A program made the translations under genes and the position numbers. Of a DNA stretch of 64,000 nucleotides, positions 25,001-40,000 are shown one piece after another; the stretch's first letter is position 1, and each line of letters opens with the position of its first letter. The stretch lies in NCBI RefSeq assembly GCF_913063425.1, contig NZ_CAJXYK010000028.1, positions 1 through 64,000 on the forward strand, in the 5' to 3' direction. A model generated the notes under the pieces. That model saw nothing but the letters and a program-made list of their open reading frames with translations. It searched no databases and was not told where the DNA came from. This DNA is from an uncultured Thiohalocapsa sp. (GTDB lineage: Bacteria > Pseudomonadota > Gammaproteobacteria > Chromatiales > Chromatiaceae).

Positions 25001-28000
25001 GAGCGCCACGGGCACGGACCGCCTCACGCTGGTGGGCAACGCCATCGACGGTGATGTCAGCGTCAGCGACGCCCAGGACATCGACATCCGCCACAACCGG
25101 ATCGAGCACGGCCTGGTGCTCGGCGACGCCGCGGCACCGGAAGGCACGCCGGCGGACGCGGGATTCGTGGGCGGCAACGACCTCTCCGGCGGCAATGCGC
25201 TGCACCTGGCGCACGCCTTCGACGGCCTCATCGCCCACAACCGCATGCACGATGCGAGCGTCGGCGTGCGCTACGACGCACCGGCGGCCTTCGCGGACAA
25301 CAGCATCGACGCCAACAACATCGGCGTGCTGGCGACGGTCGGCGGTGACGAGGGCTTCGGCTTCGTCGGTGCGTCCGGCGAGAACGCCATCTTCGGCAAC
25401 ACCACGGGCGTGGTGCTCACAGGCGGCAGCATCCAGGGTCAGGCCATCCACGACAACAGCACGGGTGTGTCCGGCTCCGGCCAGCTGGGCGGCGCGTCGC
25501 TGGATGTCGCCAACCGCATCCACGGCAATGTCACGGGCGTGTCGGGCTTCAGCGGCAGTGTGCAGTTCAACCGCATCTTCGAGAACACCACCGGCATCGC
25601 CGCCGGCAGTGAGCTCGACGTGCTGCACAACCTGCTCTACCGCAATGAGACGGTCAGCCTGCACATCGACGGCGCGGACCGGGTGCGGGTGCAGCACAAC
25701 ACCATGCAGACGGCCACCGGCGACAACATCCGCCTCACCGGCGGGGCGTCGGAGGTGGAGATCCTGAACAACATCCTGTGGGTGTCCGCGGGGCACGATA
25801 TCTTCGTCGCCAACGACAGCCGCGTTGGCTTCGCGAGCGACTACAACCTGCTGCATGCCGATGGCACAGGCCAGCTGGTGGGCTGGATCCAGAATCCGGA
25901 CCTGGGCGATGTCACCTTCGACGACATTCTGGATTGGCAGGCGGATGTCGCCCTGCACGACCTCAACTCCCTGGGCCGCACTGACCTGGCACCCATCTGG
26001 TCGCAGCCGGACTTCCTGAGCCCACTCAATGATGACTTCGGGTTGTTCGCGCCGAGCGCCGGACTGCGGGCCGCGAGCCCGGCCGTCGGCAGCGCGGACG
26101 CGCGCGTGGACCTGGCGCGGGCACCGGCGCTCACCAATCTGCTCAGCAACCCGGGCTTCGAGGACGGCCTTGCCGGCTGGAGCACCAACGCCGCCGCCGG
26201 CACGCGCAGCGCGAGCCCGGAGGCCTTCACCGGCAGCGACTATTTCTTCGCCGGCGCCACCGGGCTCGGCCATGCCGAGCAGACCCTGGACCTGGTGAGC
26301 CTGGGCTATGACCCGGCGGACCTGGATGCGCAGACCCTCGAAGTCGTCTTCGGCGGGCGCTCCCGCGGCTTTGACCGGTCGCCGGTGGATTCGGGCCTGA
26401 TCGAGGTGCGCTTCTTCGACGCCGTGGGCGGTCCGATCCGTACCGTGGATGCCACCTCAGACGACCCGACGGACCGCTGGGCGCTCATCGGCGACCGGGT
26501 GCAGCTGCCCACGGGCACCCGCAGCATCCTGTTCCGCTTCGAGGCCAACCGCGCCGCCGGCACCAACAACGATGCCTACCTGGACGACGCCTTCCTGTTC
26601 CTGGTGGACGAGGGCTATGCGCCGGACCTGGGCGCCCTCGGCGGCATCGACAGCGAGGTGGCCGCCGAGGCGGGCATCCCGGCGCCGCGGCTCGCACTGC
26701 GCTCGCCGGACCTCTACACCGATTGGGAATTCCTGGAGCGGGGCGTCATCGCCTGGGACAGCTTCGGCAACAGCACCAACGCCCAGGTGCGCATCGACCT
26801 GTATCAGGACGGCGCGGCCGGCCCCGCCTACGTGACCACGCTCGCCGCGGCAGCACCGGACACCGGCGAGTTTCTGTGGAGCCCCGAGGACGATTTCCTG
26901 GAGGACGTCATCGACTACGGCACCCACGGCTGGCGCGTGCACATCTCCCTGGTGGGCGCCCCCGCGGTGTTCGACCGATCCAGCGAGCCCTTCAGCATCC
27001 CGGAGGACGGCATCGATTTTTATGTCGATGACAAGTCGGACACGGCCGACCAGTACACCCCGGGCGCGGTGGGCGACAACCGCAACACCGGCAAGACCGC
27101 CGATGCGCCCAAGCCGAGCCCCATCAACCTGCTGCGCGCCTACGAGCTGACGGCGGGCGATGTGCTGCACATCGACACCGGCCTCTATCCGCTGCTGTCG
27201 GACCTGCGCATCTCCGGCGCCACCGACGCGGGGCTCGGGCTGGACGAGGGCTTCTCCTTCGTCGGACCCGATGCCGACCCGGCCACCACCGCGCACCTGC
27301 TGCCGGTGATGCCGGGCTACCGGCCCGCCGGCGTGCTGGAGCTGGACAACGCGGACAACATGACCGTCCGCGATCTGACCCTTCAGACCGGTCAGCGCGG
27401 CCTCTATGTGCATGCGGGCTCAGACAACCTGGCGCTGGCGCGCATCACCGCCTTCGACCACACCGAAGACGCCATCTTTGTGCAGACCAGCTCGCCCTTC
27501 GCGACCTTCACCGGGCTCACCGGGTACGGCGCGGGCGACGACGGCATCGAGATCGACGGGCGCATCGCCGGGCTCACGGACTCGCTGGCCCGCGACAACG
27601 CCGACGACGGCATTGTGCTGACGGGCACGGGCGATGCCCTGGTGCAGCGCAACGTCGCCCACGGCAATACCATGGGCATCCGGGTCAACAACGGCGTCGC
27701 CGGCACCCGGACCCTCATCGGCGACGACGACCCGGCACTGAGCGCGGGCCTCGGCAACCTGGTCTACGACAACAGCGACCGCGGCATCTACAGCCAGGCC
27801 CGGGCCCTGGTGGCCGGGAACCTGATCCGCGGCAGCGGCCAAGAGGGCATCTACCTGCAGGGCGGCGATGCGCTGCGCAATGTGCTGCAGGGCAACGGCA
27901 CCGGCATTGTGGTGGCGGTCACCGGCGCCACGGTGTCGGAGAACCGCATCGAAGGCGGCAGCACCGGCATCCGGGCCGTCAGTGACAGCAGCATCACCCG

Positions 28001-31000
28001 TAATGTCATCGACGGTGCGCAGACGGGGTTGTCCGCCGCCGATTACTTCACAGACACCATCACGGCCACCAACAACCTCATCACCGGCACCAGCCTCTAC
28101 GGCATCCTGCTGACCCAGGGTGACGACCATGCCATCGTCAACAACAGCATCGTCACCAGCGCCGGCGAGGGCGTGCGGGTGCAGGGCAGCTCGGACAATG
28201 TGCGCCTTGCCAACAACATCCTGAGCATCACCGGCAGCTGGGGCATCCGCGTCGCCAACGACTCGCAGATCGGCTTCGCGTCGGACTACAACCTGTTCCA
28301 CCTCGCCCCCGGCGCAGCGGTGGGCCATTGGCAGGGGAGTGCGCGCACGGACCTGCGTGCCTGGCAGTCGGCGGCCTTTACGGATGCCTCCAGCAGCGTC
28401 GGCGACCCGCTGTTCGTGGACCCGGCGGGCGGCGATTATCACGTGCAGAGCCGGTACGGCAGCTTCCACGGCGGCTCCCTGGCGCCGGACGTGGACGGCA
28501 CCGATCAGCTGTTCCGGCCGGTGGCGGTGGAGACCGTCGATGCCGGTCAGTCGCCGGCCATCGACCGCGGCGACGCGGCGAGCGACTTCGCCGCCGAGCC
28601 CGCGGACAACGGCGGCTACGTGAACATCGGCGCCTACGGCAACACAGCGCAGGCGTCCCGGAGCCCGGCGCAGTACATCCTGCTGTTCGATCCACGCGGC
28701 GGGGAGGTCATCCCGCAGGACACCAGCTTCCAGGTGCGCTGGCGCTCCGACGGCTTCGCCGGCGACGTGGACATCCTCTACGCCCCGGACGGCATCGATG
28801 GCGCCTACCAGCCCATCGCCACGGGCGAGGCCAACGACGGCAGCTTCGACTGGCTCGTGGACCAGGCGCAGTTCCCGGTGTCTGCGGACTATGCGCTGCG
28901 GGTGCAGGCAAGCGACGACGCCACCATCGCCGCCACCACCGACAGCGTCTTCGAGGTCTCGGCGCCCATCACCGCGTTCTACGTGAACGATGCGGCCACC
29001 GACGGCGACGAGTACAGCACCGCCGCCGGCGACCCCGGCAATGACGGCCTGGCACCGGGCCGGCCCATGGCCTCGCTTCAGGCGCTGCTCGCGGCCTATG
29101 ACCTCGGCCCCGGCGACACCGTGTACGTGGACACCGGCAGCTACGAGGTCACCACAGACATTGTCATCGGCGCCGAGGACGCCGGCGTGACCATCCGCGG
29201 GCCCGCACTGCCGGGCAATGCTGCGCTGCTGGACCGCGGCAACACGGCCGCGGGCTCCGATGTCTTCCAGCTCGAGGACGCTGACGGCGTGCTGCTCGAG
29301 AACCTGACCCTCACCGGCGGCGTGCGCGGCGTCTTCGCAAGCTCCAGCTCCGACAGCGACGGCGTGGTGCTGCGCAACCTGGACATCCAAGGCTTCACCG
29401 ACTACGGCGTCTGGCTCCAGGCCGGCAACGACGACGCGCGCTTCGAAGAGCTCACCGTGCATGACAACGCCGACCACGGCGTCTATGTGCAGTCGAGCGG
29501 CCTCGTCGTGCAGGGCGGGCAGTACTATGCCAACAGCCGCTACGGCCTGCTCCTGTCCGGCAGCAATTCGGCGGTGGAAGGCGTGGACGTGTTCGCGAAC
29601 CTCGGCAGCTACGGGGTCTTTGTCTCCGGCAGCGGCAGCAGCCTCACCGGCAGCGAGGTGCACGACAACCGCAACACCGGTGTCTACGCAGGCAGCGGCG
29701 TCACCGTCAGCGGCAACCGTGTCTGGGGCCATGCCGGCAGCAACGACAGCGGTATCCAGGCGGCCGGGGCGGTGATCCGGGACAACGCCGTCTGGGGCAA
29801 CCACCACGGCATCAATGCGAGCACCAACGCGCTCATTGCCGACAACCGCGTCTACGCCAACACCAGCATCGGCATCGTCATCGGCGGCAGCAACGGCGAG
29901 ATCGTCGGCAACCAAGTCTTCGACAACGCCATCGGCATCCACACCGACCTCTATTTCGCCTGGAACAGCACGGTCGCCAACAATCTCCTCTACAACAACA
30001 GCGCCCGCGGCATCGACGTCTTCGGCGGCAATGTCCAGCGCATCCACAACAACACGGTCCTCCAGGACGGCGGCATCGCCATCAATGTCGCCGACAGCGC
30101 CGATGACGCGAGCCTGCGCAACAACATCCTGAGCGTCACCGACGGCACCGCCATCAGCGTCGCCGCCGACAGCCAGGCCAACCTCGACAGTGACTACAAC
30201 CTGTTCGATCTCGCCGGCAGCTCGGTGCTCGCCGACTGGGGCGGCCTTGCCTTCGACAACAAGGCGGACTGGTTCTTCGAGGTGGGCTTCGACCGCCACA
30301 GCCTGCTCGGGGACCCGGGCCTGGTGGACCCGGCGGGCGCCGACGGCGTGCTGGGCTACGGGCTCGGCTACACCGGTGAGATCCAGATCATCGACGATGA
30401 AGACCCGGGCTTCAGCACCACCGGCACCTGGGTGGAGCGCAGCGACGGCGGCTTCGACGGCGGCGACGGCGGCGATTACCTGCGCGCCGTCGGTGACGGC
30501 GACAGCGATACCGCGACCTGGACTTTCACGGGCCTCGCCGCCGGCACTTTCGATGTCGCCACCACCTGGTTCACGTCGTCGTTTTGGGACCACGACAACG
30601 ATGTGCGCTATCGCTTCCACGACGGCGACGCCCTGGTGGGAGAAGTCCGTGTGGATCAGCGCAACAATGCAGACGGCGCCTGGCAGGCGCTGGGTCAGGT
30701 GGAAGTGGACAGCGGCACGCTCAGGGTCACCGTAGACGATTTCGGCGTCGCCGGCTCCGATTACGTCGCTGCGGACGCCGTGCGCATCGAGCGCCTGACG
30801 CTGAGCACGGGCGCGGACGACGACCTGCACCTCGCCGCCGGCTCCATCGCCATCGACAAGGGCGACCCGGCGAGCGTCTTCATCGCCGAGCCCGGCCCCA
30901 ACGGCGGGCGCGTCAACATCGGCGCCTACGGCAACACGGCCGAGGCCGCGCCCAGTGCCGCCGGCGAGCTGGTGCAGATCCTCACGCCGAACGGCCTGGA

Positions 31001-34000
31001 GAAGATCGAGCAGGGTCAGACGCTCAGGATCGACTGGCAGAGCAGCGGCCTGTGGGCTGAGCAGCCCATTCTGCTCATGAACGCCGGCGGCGGCGCCACT
31101 GACGGCGGTGTCGCGGGCTGGTGGGTCGCCGACGACTATGCCGAGGGCGGCAACAGCACCGCCAGAAGCGACAGCATCGACATCAGCGGTGTCACCGACG
31201 CGGCGCCCGAGTCCGTGTACCGGAGCTACCGCTACGCCGCCAACGGCGTCGGCAACGGCTTCGGCTACCGGCTGCCGGTGGCCGACGGCGACTACCGGCT
31301 GCGCCTGCACTTCTACGAGCCCTTCTACGGTGCCGGCACCCGCAGCTTCGACGTGGCGCTTCAGGGCAGCGTGGTGGATGCGGCGCTGGACATCAGCGAC
31401 CTCGCCGGCGGACAGGACCGGGCGCTGACGCGCAGCTACGACGTGACGGCCGCCGCCGGCGGCGGCATCGCACTGACGCTGACCAACCTCACCAGCACGC
31501 CCGCCATCCTGAGCGCCATGGAGCTGATCGCGCTCAACCCGGGCGCCGGTGCGGACCCGCTCGCCACGCTGTCCATCTCCACCGACGGCGGCGGCAGCTG
31601 GAGCCCCGTCGCGACGGATCTGGCCTTCGACCGCTTCGGCGGCGGCCGCTTCGACTGGACGGTGGACGCCGCAGAGACCGACAACGCCCTGATCCGCATC
31701 GAGACGCAGGGCGGGGCGCTGTCGGATGTCTCAGACGCGCCCTTCCTCATCACCAACACGGGCACCGACTACTACATCAACGTCCCGGACGATGCGGACC
31801 TGACGGACAACGAGTACACGACGGTGGCCGGCGACAACGCCAATTCCGGCAAGCGCCCGGATGCGCCCATGGCGAGCCTGGCGGCACTGCTGCGGGCCTA
31901 TGACCTGGGCCCCGGCGACACCGTCCACATCGACACCGGCACCTATCGGCTGAACAGCGACATCGTCATCGACGCCGCCGACGCGGGCCTGGTGCTGCAA
32001 GGCCCGCAGCAGCCGGGCAACACGGCGACGCTGGACCGCGGCAACACCACCAACGGCGCCGATGTCATCGAGCTGGTGGACGCCGATGGGACGCAGCTCA
32101 ACGACCTCACCCTCACCGGCGGCTATCGGGGTCTCTTCGCCGGCACGACGTCGGACAGCGACGACATCGTGCTGCGGCGCGTGGAGGCCACCGGCAACAC
32201 GAACACCGGCATCCAGATCAGCAGGAGCAACGACCGCCCGGCGCTGTACGACCTGAACCTGCACGCCAACGGCGACTATGGCCTCAGCGCAGGCGCCGAC
32301 GGGCTGCTGCTTCAGGGCGGTCAGTTCCATGACAACGCCGACTATGGCGTGACCCTATCCGGCGACAACGCCCAGGTGGACGGCGTGGCCGTCTTCGGTA
32401 ATCGCGGCAGCTACGGGCTCTCCGTGAACGGCAGCGGCAGCGTCGTCACCGACAGCGACGTCTACGACAACACCAACACCGGCCTCAACCTCGGCACCGG
32501 TGTGAGCGCCACCGGCAACCGGATCTGGGGCCATACGGGCAGCAACGACTACGGCATCCGCACGGCCGGATCGCTGGTGCAGGACAACGAGGTCTGGGGC
32601 AACTATCACGGCGTCTACGCCAGCACCAACGCCGAGGTTCTGGGCAACCGGGTCCACGACAACCTCGGCATCGGCATCGTCAACGCCGGCAGCGACGGCG
32701 AGATCCGCGGCAACCGGGTCCATGCCAACAACGTCGGCATCCGCAGCGACATCTACTTCGCCTGGGACAGCGACATCGCCAACAACGTCGTCTTCGGCAA
32801 CACGAGCCGCGGCATCGATGTCTTCGACGGCACCAACCAGCGGGTCATCAACAATACCGTGGTCCAGTCCGGCGGCATCGCCCTCTATGTCGCCGACAGC
32901 GCCGACACGGCCATCCTGACCAACAACATCGTCCGCATCACCGACGGCGTCGGCATCCAGGTGACCGCGGACAGCCAGCACGGGTTCACCAGCAATTACA
33001 ACCTGCTGGATCTCAACGGCAGCGCGGTGCTCGGGCACTGGCAGGGAGTGGACTATGCCGACCGGGCCAGCTGGCTCTATGCCACGGGTCAGGACCAGGA
33101 CAGCAGCACGCCTGCGCCCGGTGCACTCCAGTTCGTCGACACCGCGGCCGACGATTACCGGCTCGCCCCCGGCTCCGCCGGCATCGACGGCGGCGCCCCG
33201 GACAGCCTGTACTTCGCGGAGCCGGCCCCGAACGGCGGGCGCATCAACCAGGGCGCCTACGGCAACACCGCAGACGCGGCGCTGAGCGCGGCTGCGACGC
33301 AGATGCACCTGATCACGCCCAACGGGCTCGACAAGCTGGAGCAGGGCCAGTCCGTCGCCGTGGAATGGACCAGCAGCGGCCTGCTTGCGGCGCAGACCAC
33401 GGCGCCGCTGAACCTGGGCGGCGGCGCGGTCGACGGCGGGGCGCTCGGCTTCTGGCAGGCCGGGCGTGACTACGCCCGTGGCGGCAATACCAGCTCCACC
33501 AACAATGCCATCGACACCAGTGCTGTCGCTGTCCCCGCGCCGGAGGCGGTCTACCGCAGCTGGCGCGAGGCGGCCTGGGGCATCGGCAACAGCATCGCCG
33601 TTACCATCCCCGTCCTCGACGGGGACTACCGCATCCGGCTGCACTTCGTGGAGACGTCTTATGGCACCGCCGGCTCCCGGGTGTTCGACGTCGAGCTGCA
33701 GGGCGCGGTGGCGGAAGCCGGCTTGGACATTGTCGCCGAGACCGGCGCCCGCGACCGGGCGCTGACGCGAAGCTACGACGTCAGCGCCGTGGACGGTGGC
33801 GGCATCGACCTGCGATTGGTGAGCCAAACCAATCCTGGGGCACGGCTCAGCGCCGTGGAAGTCATCGCCCTGAACCCGTCCGGCGCGGCGGACCCGCGCG
33901 CCACCGTCGCGGTCTCCACCGACGCCGGCACCAGCTGGTCGCCGGTGGCCGCCGGTGTCAGCTTCGACCGCTTCGGCCGCGGCCGGGTGGACTGGAGCGT

Positions 34001-37000
34001 CGATGCGCCCTTGAGTGACCAGGCGCTGCTGCGGGTCACCGCCAACACGGCCGACAGCCCAAGCGACAGCTCGGACGCCGCCTTCACCATCGCCAACGCC
34101 GGCACCGACTACTACGTCAACATCGCGGGCGACGCAGACCTGTCCGACAACGAGTACACCACGGCACCCGGCGACGATGCCGAGAGCGGCAAAACGCCGG
34201 ATGCGCCCATGGCCAATCTCGCGGCGCTGCTGCGTGCGTACGATCTGGACCCGGGCGATACCGTGCACATCGACACCGGTACCTATGTGCTGCCCACGGA
34301 CGCCTGGATCACCGCCCAGGATGCGGGCGTCACCCTCCAGGGGCCGCAGCAGCAAGGCCACAGGGCCACGCTCGACCGCGGCAACACCGGCAACGGCTTC
34401 GAGACCATCGAGCTGATCGACGCCGACGGCAGCACCATCCAGGACCTGGTTATCACCGGTGGCTATCGCGGCATCTACGCCGGCACCGGCGCCGACGCCG
34501 ACAGCGTGGTGCTGCGGCGGGTGGAGGTGCACGGCATCGACCGCAGCGGCATCGAATTCGCCTCCGGCAACGATGATGCCCGCTTCGAGGACCTGGTGGT
34601 CCGCGACAACGGTGATTACGGCCTCTACAGTCTTGCCAACCGCACCACGGTCATCGGCGGGCAGTTCCACGACAACGCCGACTACGGCATCTACACCACA
34701 GGCAGCGACAGCCGGGTGGAGGGTGCGGAGATCTTCGCCAACCGGGGCAGCTACGGGCTGGCGATGAACGGCGGCGGCAGCGTTGCCACCGGCAATGTCG
34801 TGCATGACAACGAGAACGACGGCATCAACGCCGGGGGCAGCGTCTCGATCGTCGGCAACCGCGTCTACGGCCACGACGGCAGCGGCGACTACGGCATCCG
34901 TGCCGGCGCCTCCCTGGTGCAGGACAACGATGTCTACGGCAACACCAATGGCATATTAGCCGGCACCAACGCCGACATTGTCGGCAACCGGGTCTATGCC
35001 AACACGGGCATCGGCATCTACGGCAACGGCAGCGACATGGAGCTGCGCCGCAACATCGCCTATTCCAACGCCGTCGGCATCCGCAGCGACATCTACTTCG
35101 CCTGGGACGGCGACATCGCCAACAACCTGGTTTACGCCAACACCGAAACCGGCATCGACGTACTGGACGGCAACAACCAGCGCGTGGTGAGCAACACTGT
35201 GCTTCAGCCCGTGGGCGATGCGGTGCGGGTGCGCGACGGCGCCGACAACGTGCTGCTCGCCAACAATGTGCTGGCCGCCAACGAGGGCACGCTGGTGCAT
35301 GTCGCCAGCGACGCCACCAACGGCTTCACGTCCCGCTACAACCTGTTCCACCGCGGTGAGCTGGGGCTTGCGGACCTGGGCATCTGGGCCGACACGCAAC
35401 AGATGCTGCTCGCCGACTGGCAGGCCGCGAGCGGGCAGGATGCCGCGCCCTTCAGCGCGGAGGACGACCCGCTGTTCCTGGACATCGACGGCGCCGACAA
35501 CATCTTCGGCGGACCGGGCGTGGCCGAGGGCAGCGGTGCCGACGACAACTTCGGCCTGGACCGCTTTTCGCCGGCCATCGACAGCGCCGATGCCTATGTC
35601 GCACCGGGCCAGGACCTGTTCGAGCGCCCGCGCCACGACGACCCCACCACGCCGAACACCGGCGACGGGCTGGACCTGTTCGTCGAGAGCGACGTGGCGG
35701 CGGGCTTCGACCCCGCCGGCGGCGTCGCCCAGAACTGGCGCTCCAGCGGCTGGCGCTGGGAGTACGATCTGCCCTTCGGCTTCGACTTCTACGGCAGCGT
35801 CTACAACGCCGTCTGGGTGAGCAGCGAGGGCTTCCTTCAGTTCGGCTCCCCGGACAACGCCAACGACGGCGGCAACAGCATCGAAGCGCTGACGCAACAG
35901 GTACGCATCGCCCCGCTCTGGGACAACCTGCGCACCGACCGCAGCGGCGACGACATCTTCATCGACGAGTCCACGCCGGGGCAGGTGACCATCCGCTGGG
36001 CCGCCGAGCTTCAGGACACCGGCGGCGAAGTCAACTTCTCCGTCACCCTGTTCGCCGACGGCACCTTCCGCTTCGACTACGGCGCCAGCAACGACGGCCT
36101 CACGCCGACGGTGGGCATCTCCGCCGGCAACGGCGACACCTTCGTCATCTCTGACCACAGCGGCGCCGCCAGCCTGGCCTCCGCCCAGAGCAAGGCCTGG
36201 GCGCCGACGCCGGGGCTGGTGTACTTCGACAAGGGCGCCTTCGAGTTCCAGGGGGACTCCGGCGATGTGACGCCGCCGCAGGTGACGACCGTCAGCCCGC
36301 TGCCCGCCGACGGCGGCACCACAGACCTCGCCTTCACCAGCATCCAGGTGGACTTCAGCGAGTCCCTGGACCTGGTCTCGGCCCGCAGCCCGGCCAACTA
36401 CCGCCTGGTGGGGGCGGGTGCCGACGGCATCCTGGACACCGTGGACGACCTGACCATCGACCTGGCGCCGGCCTACTCCTTCCCGGAGACCAATCTGGTG
36501 CTGGACCTGGCGGACGGCGTGCTGGCGGATGGGCTGTATCGGCTGACCCTGTCCGGCACGCTCGCCATCTACGACACCGCCGGCCTGCCGCTGGACGGCG
36601 ACGGCGACGGCAGCGGCGGCGACGACTATGTGCACCTGTTCAGCATCGACCGCAGCGCCAACCAGGACCCGGTGGCGGACGCCCAGACAGTGAGTGTTGA
36701 CGAAGACGGCAGTATCCTCATCACGCTGACGGGCGACGACCCGGATGGTGACGCGCTGCGCTTCGGCATCCTGTCCTCGCCGGCGCACGGCACCCTCTCC
36801 GCGCTGGACCCGGTGACGCGCCAGGTCACCTACACACCCGACGCAGACTTCAACGGCAGCGACAGCTTCGGCTTCCAGGTGGACGACGGCCGCACCGGCA
36901 CCGGGGATGCGCTCATCACCATCGATGTGCGGCCGGTGAACGACGCACCGGCGGCGCTGGACCAGACCACCTCCGTGCCCCAGGACGCCCCGCAGGTGAT

Positions 37001-40000
37001 CGTGCTGTCCGGCACCGACCTGGAGACGGCGGCCTCGGCGTTGACCTACACCATCCTGGACGCACCGGCCCAGGGCTCGCTCACGCCGGTGGCGGGGCAG
37101 CCCAACGCCTTCACCTATGATCCGGTGGACGGGTACATCGGCGCCGACAGCTTCAGCTTCACGGTCACCGACGGCGGCGACCCGGACGGCACACCCGACA
37201 ACCAGCGCACCAGCCCCGCGGCGACGGTGACCCTGGACGTGGTCAAGCGCAACCTGGCGCCGGTACTCATGGACCCGGGCCCCGTCAGCGTCGATGAATA
37301 CGCGAGCCTGACGCTGGATCTTGCGGCCAATGACCCGAACCCGTCCGACACCCTCAGCTTCAGCCTGGTGAGCGGTCCGGCGGGTGCCGCCATCGACCCC
37401 GACAGCGGTCGCCTCACCTGGACCGCCGGCGACGGGCCGGACACCGCGCGCTTTACGGTGCGGGCCACCGACGACGACGACACACCGCTCAGTGCCGATC
37501 TCAGCTTCGACGTGACCGTGACCAACGTCGCGCCGACCATCGCCCTGACCGGTGCTGCGAGCGTCGCGGAGGGCGCGACCTATGCGCTGACCCTCGGCGC
37601 TGTCACCGACCCCGGTGATGACACGGTGAGCACCTACCGCGTGGACTGGGGCGACGGCAGCGTCGAGGACTTCGGCAGCGCCGGCGAGGTGACGCACGTC
37701 TACAGCGACGGCGACGCCAACCGGCAGATCAGCGTCACGCTCATCGACGAGGATGGCAGCCATGCCGATGCCGGCACGCTCGATGTCGCCGTGACCAATG
37801 TCGCCCCCACCATCGCGCTGTCGGGTGCGGCGAGCGTGGAAGAGGGCGCAGAGTACGCGCTGACCCTCGGTGCCGTCACCGATCCCGGCGACGACACGGT
37901 AAGCACCTACCGCGTGGACTGGGGCGACGGCAGCGTCGAGGACTTCGGCAGCGCCGGCGAGGTAACGCACGTCTACAGCGACGGCGACGCCAACCGCCGG
38001 ATCAGCGTCACGCTCATCGACGAGGACGGCAGCCATGCCGACGCGGGCACGCTCGATGTCGCCGTCACCGATGTTGCGCCGACTATTGCCCTGTCCGGTG
38101 CTGCGACCGTGGCGGAAGGCGCGACCTATGCGCTGACCCTCGGCGCCGTCACCGATCCCGGTGATGACACGGTCAGCATCTACCGCGTGGACTGGGGCGA
38201 CGGCAGCGTCCAGGACTTCGGTGCCGCCGGCGCGGTGACCCATGTCTACAGCGACGGCGACGCCAACCGGCAGATCAGTGTCACGCTCATCGACGAGGAC
38301 GGCAGCCATGCCGACGCCGGCGCGCTGGATGTGGCCGTCACCAACGTCGCACCCACCATCGCCCTGAGCGGCCCGGACACTGTCGCCGCCGGTGCCACCT
38401 ATGCGCTCACCCTGGGTGCGGTCACCGACCCGGGCGACGACACGGTAAGCACCTACCGCGTGGATTGGGGCGACGGCAACGTCTCGGACTTCGCCAGCGC
38501 CGGCGTCAGGCAGCACATCTACGCCGACGGCGATGTCACCCGCCGGATCAGCGTCACCCTGGTGGACGAGGACGGCACCCACGCCGATGCCGGCACCCGC
38601 AGCGTCGATGTCGGCTTCACGCCGCCCAGCATCGCCCTGGACGGCGCGGTCTCAGTGGACGAGGGCGCCGTCTACGCGCTGACCCTGGGCCCCGTCAGCA
38701 ATGCCGGCCCGGACCCCATCCAGACCTATCGGGTGCATTGGGGCGACGGCACCAGCAGCGACTACGCCGGCACCGGGGTCGTGCAGCACACCTATGCCGA
38801 CGGCGCTGCCGTCTACGACATCAGCGTCGACCTCATCGACGCGACCCGCACCTACGCCGACGCCGGCAGCCTGTCGGTGACGGTCGACAATGTGGCGCCC
38901 ACCATCGCCCTGTCCGGTGCCGCGAGCGTGGCAGAGGGCGCAGCGTATTCGCTGACCCTCGGCCCCGTCACCGATCCCGGCGACGACACGGTGAGCACCT
39001 ACCGCGTGGACTGGGGCGACGGCAGCGTCGAGGACTTCGGCGCCGCCGGCGAGGTAACGCACGTTTACAGCGACGGCGACGCCAACCGGCAGATCAGTGT
39101 CACGCTCATCGACGAGGACGGCAGCCATGCTGACGCCGGCACGCTCGATGTCGCCGTCACCGATGTTGCGCCGACTATTGCCCTGTCCGGTGCCGCGACC
39201 GTGGCAGAGGGCGCAGAGTACGCGCTGACCCTCGGCGCCGTCACCGATCCCGGCGACGACACGGTCAGCACCTACCGCGTGGACTGGGGCGACGGCAGCG
39301 TCGAGGACTTCGGCAGCGCCGGCGAGGTGACGCACGTCTACAGCGACGGCGACGCCAACCGCCGGATCAGCGTCACGCTCCTCGACGAGGATGGCGAGCA
39401 CGACGACGCCGGCACGCTCGATGTGGCCGTCACCAACGTCGCACCCACCATCGACGGCCTGACCGTCACGCCCATCGTCGACGAGGGCGGCACAGCAACG
39501 CTCACCGGCAGCATCGTCGACCCCGGCAGTCAGGATGCCTTCACGCTGGACGTGGACTGGGGCGACGGCACCATCGAGCGGTTCACTTATGCCGCCGGCA
39601 CCGCGGCATTCAGCGAAACCCATGTCTACGCAGACGATCCGGCCGGCACGCCGGACAGCGTCCAGGTGCAGGTGACGCTCACGGACAGCGACGGCGCCGG
39701 CGACAGCCAGAGCACGGCGCTCAGGGTGCGCAACCTGATCCCGCAGCTCGGCGACCTCGCGGTGACGCCGGCGGAGGAGGGGCAGTCGAGCACCCTCACC
39801 GGCACCATCGCTGACGCCGGCGCGGACGACGGCTTCACGCTGCTGGTGGAGTGGGGCGACGGCAGCTCGGACCTGTTCAGCTACGCCGCCGGCACCGCCG
39901 CCTTCAGCGAGCGCCACGCCTACGCCGACGACGGCGACTACGATGTCACCCTGACCCTCACCGACACGGACCTCGGCCAGAGCCGGGAGACGGTGAGTGC

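Noticed and set aside
24750-35640. Pectate lyase or alginate lyase activity in the beta-helix modules
   Set aside because: The repeats match the fold only. I could not find a conserved catalytic Arg/Lys/Asp set, so no enzyme activity is claimed.
37527-39437. CRISPR-like array because of regular spacing
   Set aside because: The 273-bp period is in frame and encodes PKD domains; there are no short repeats with unique spacers.
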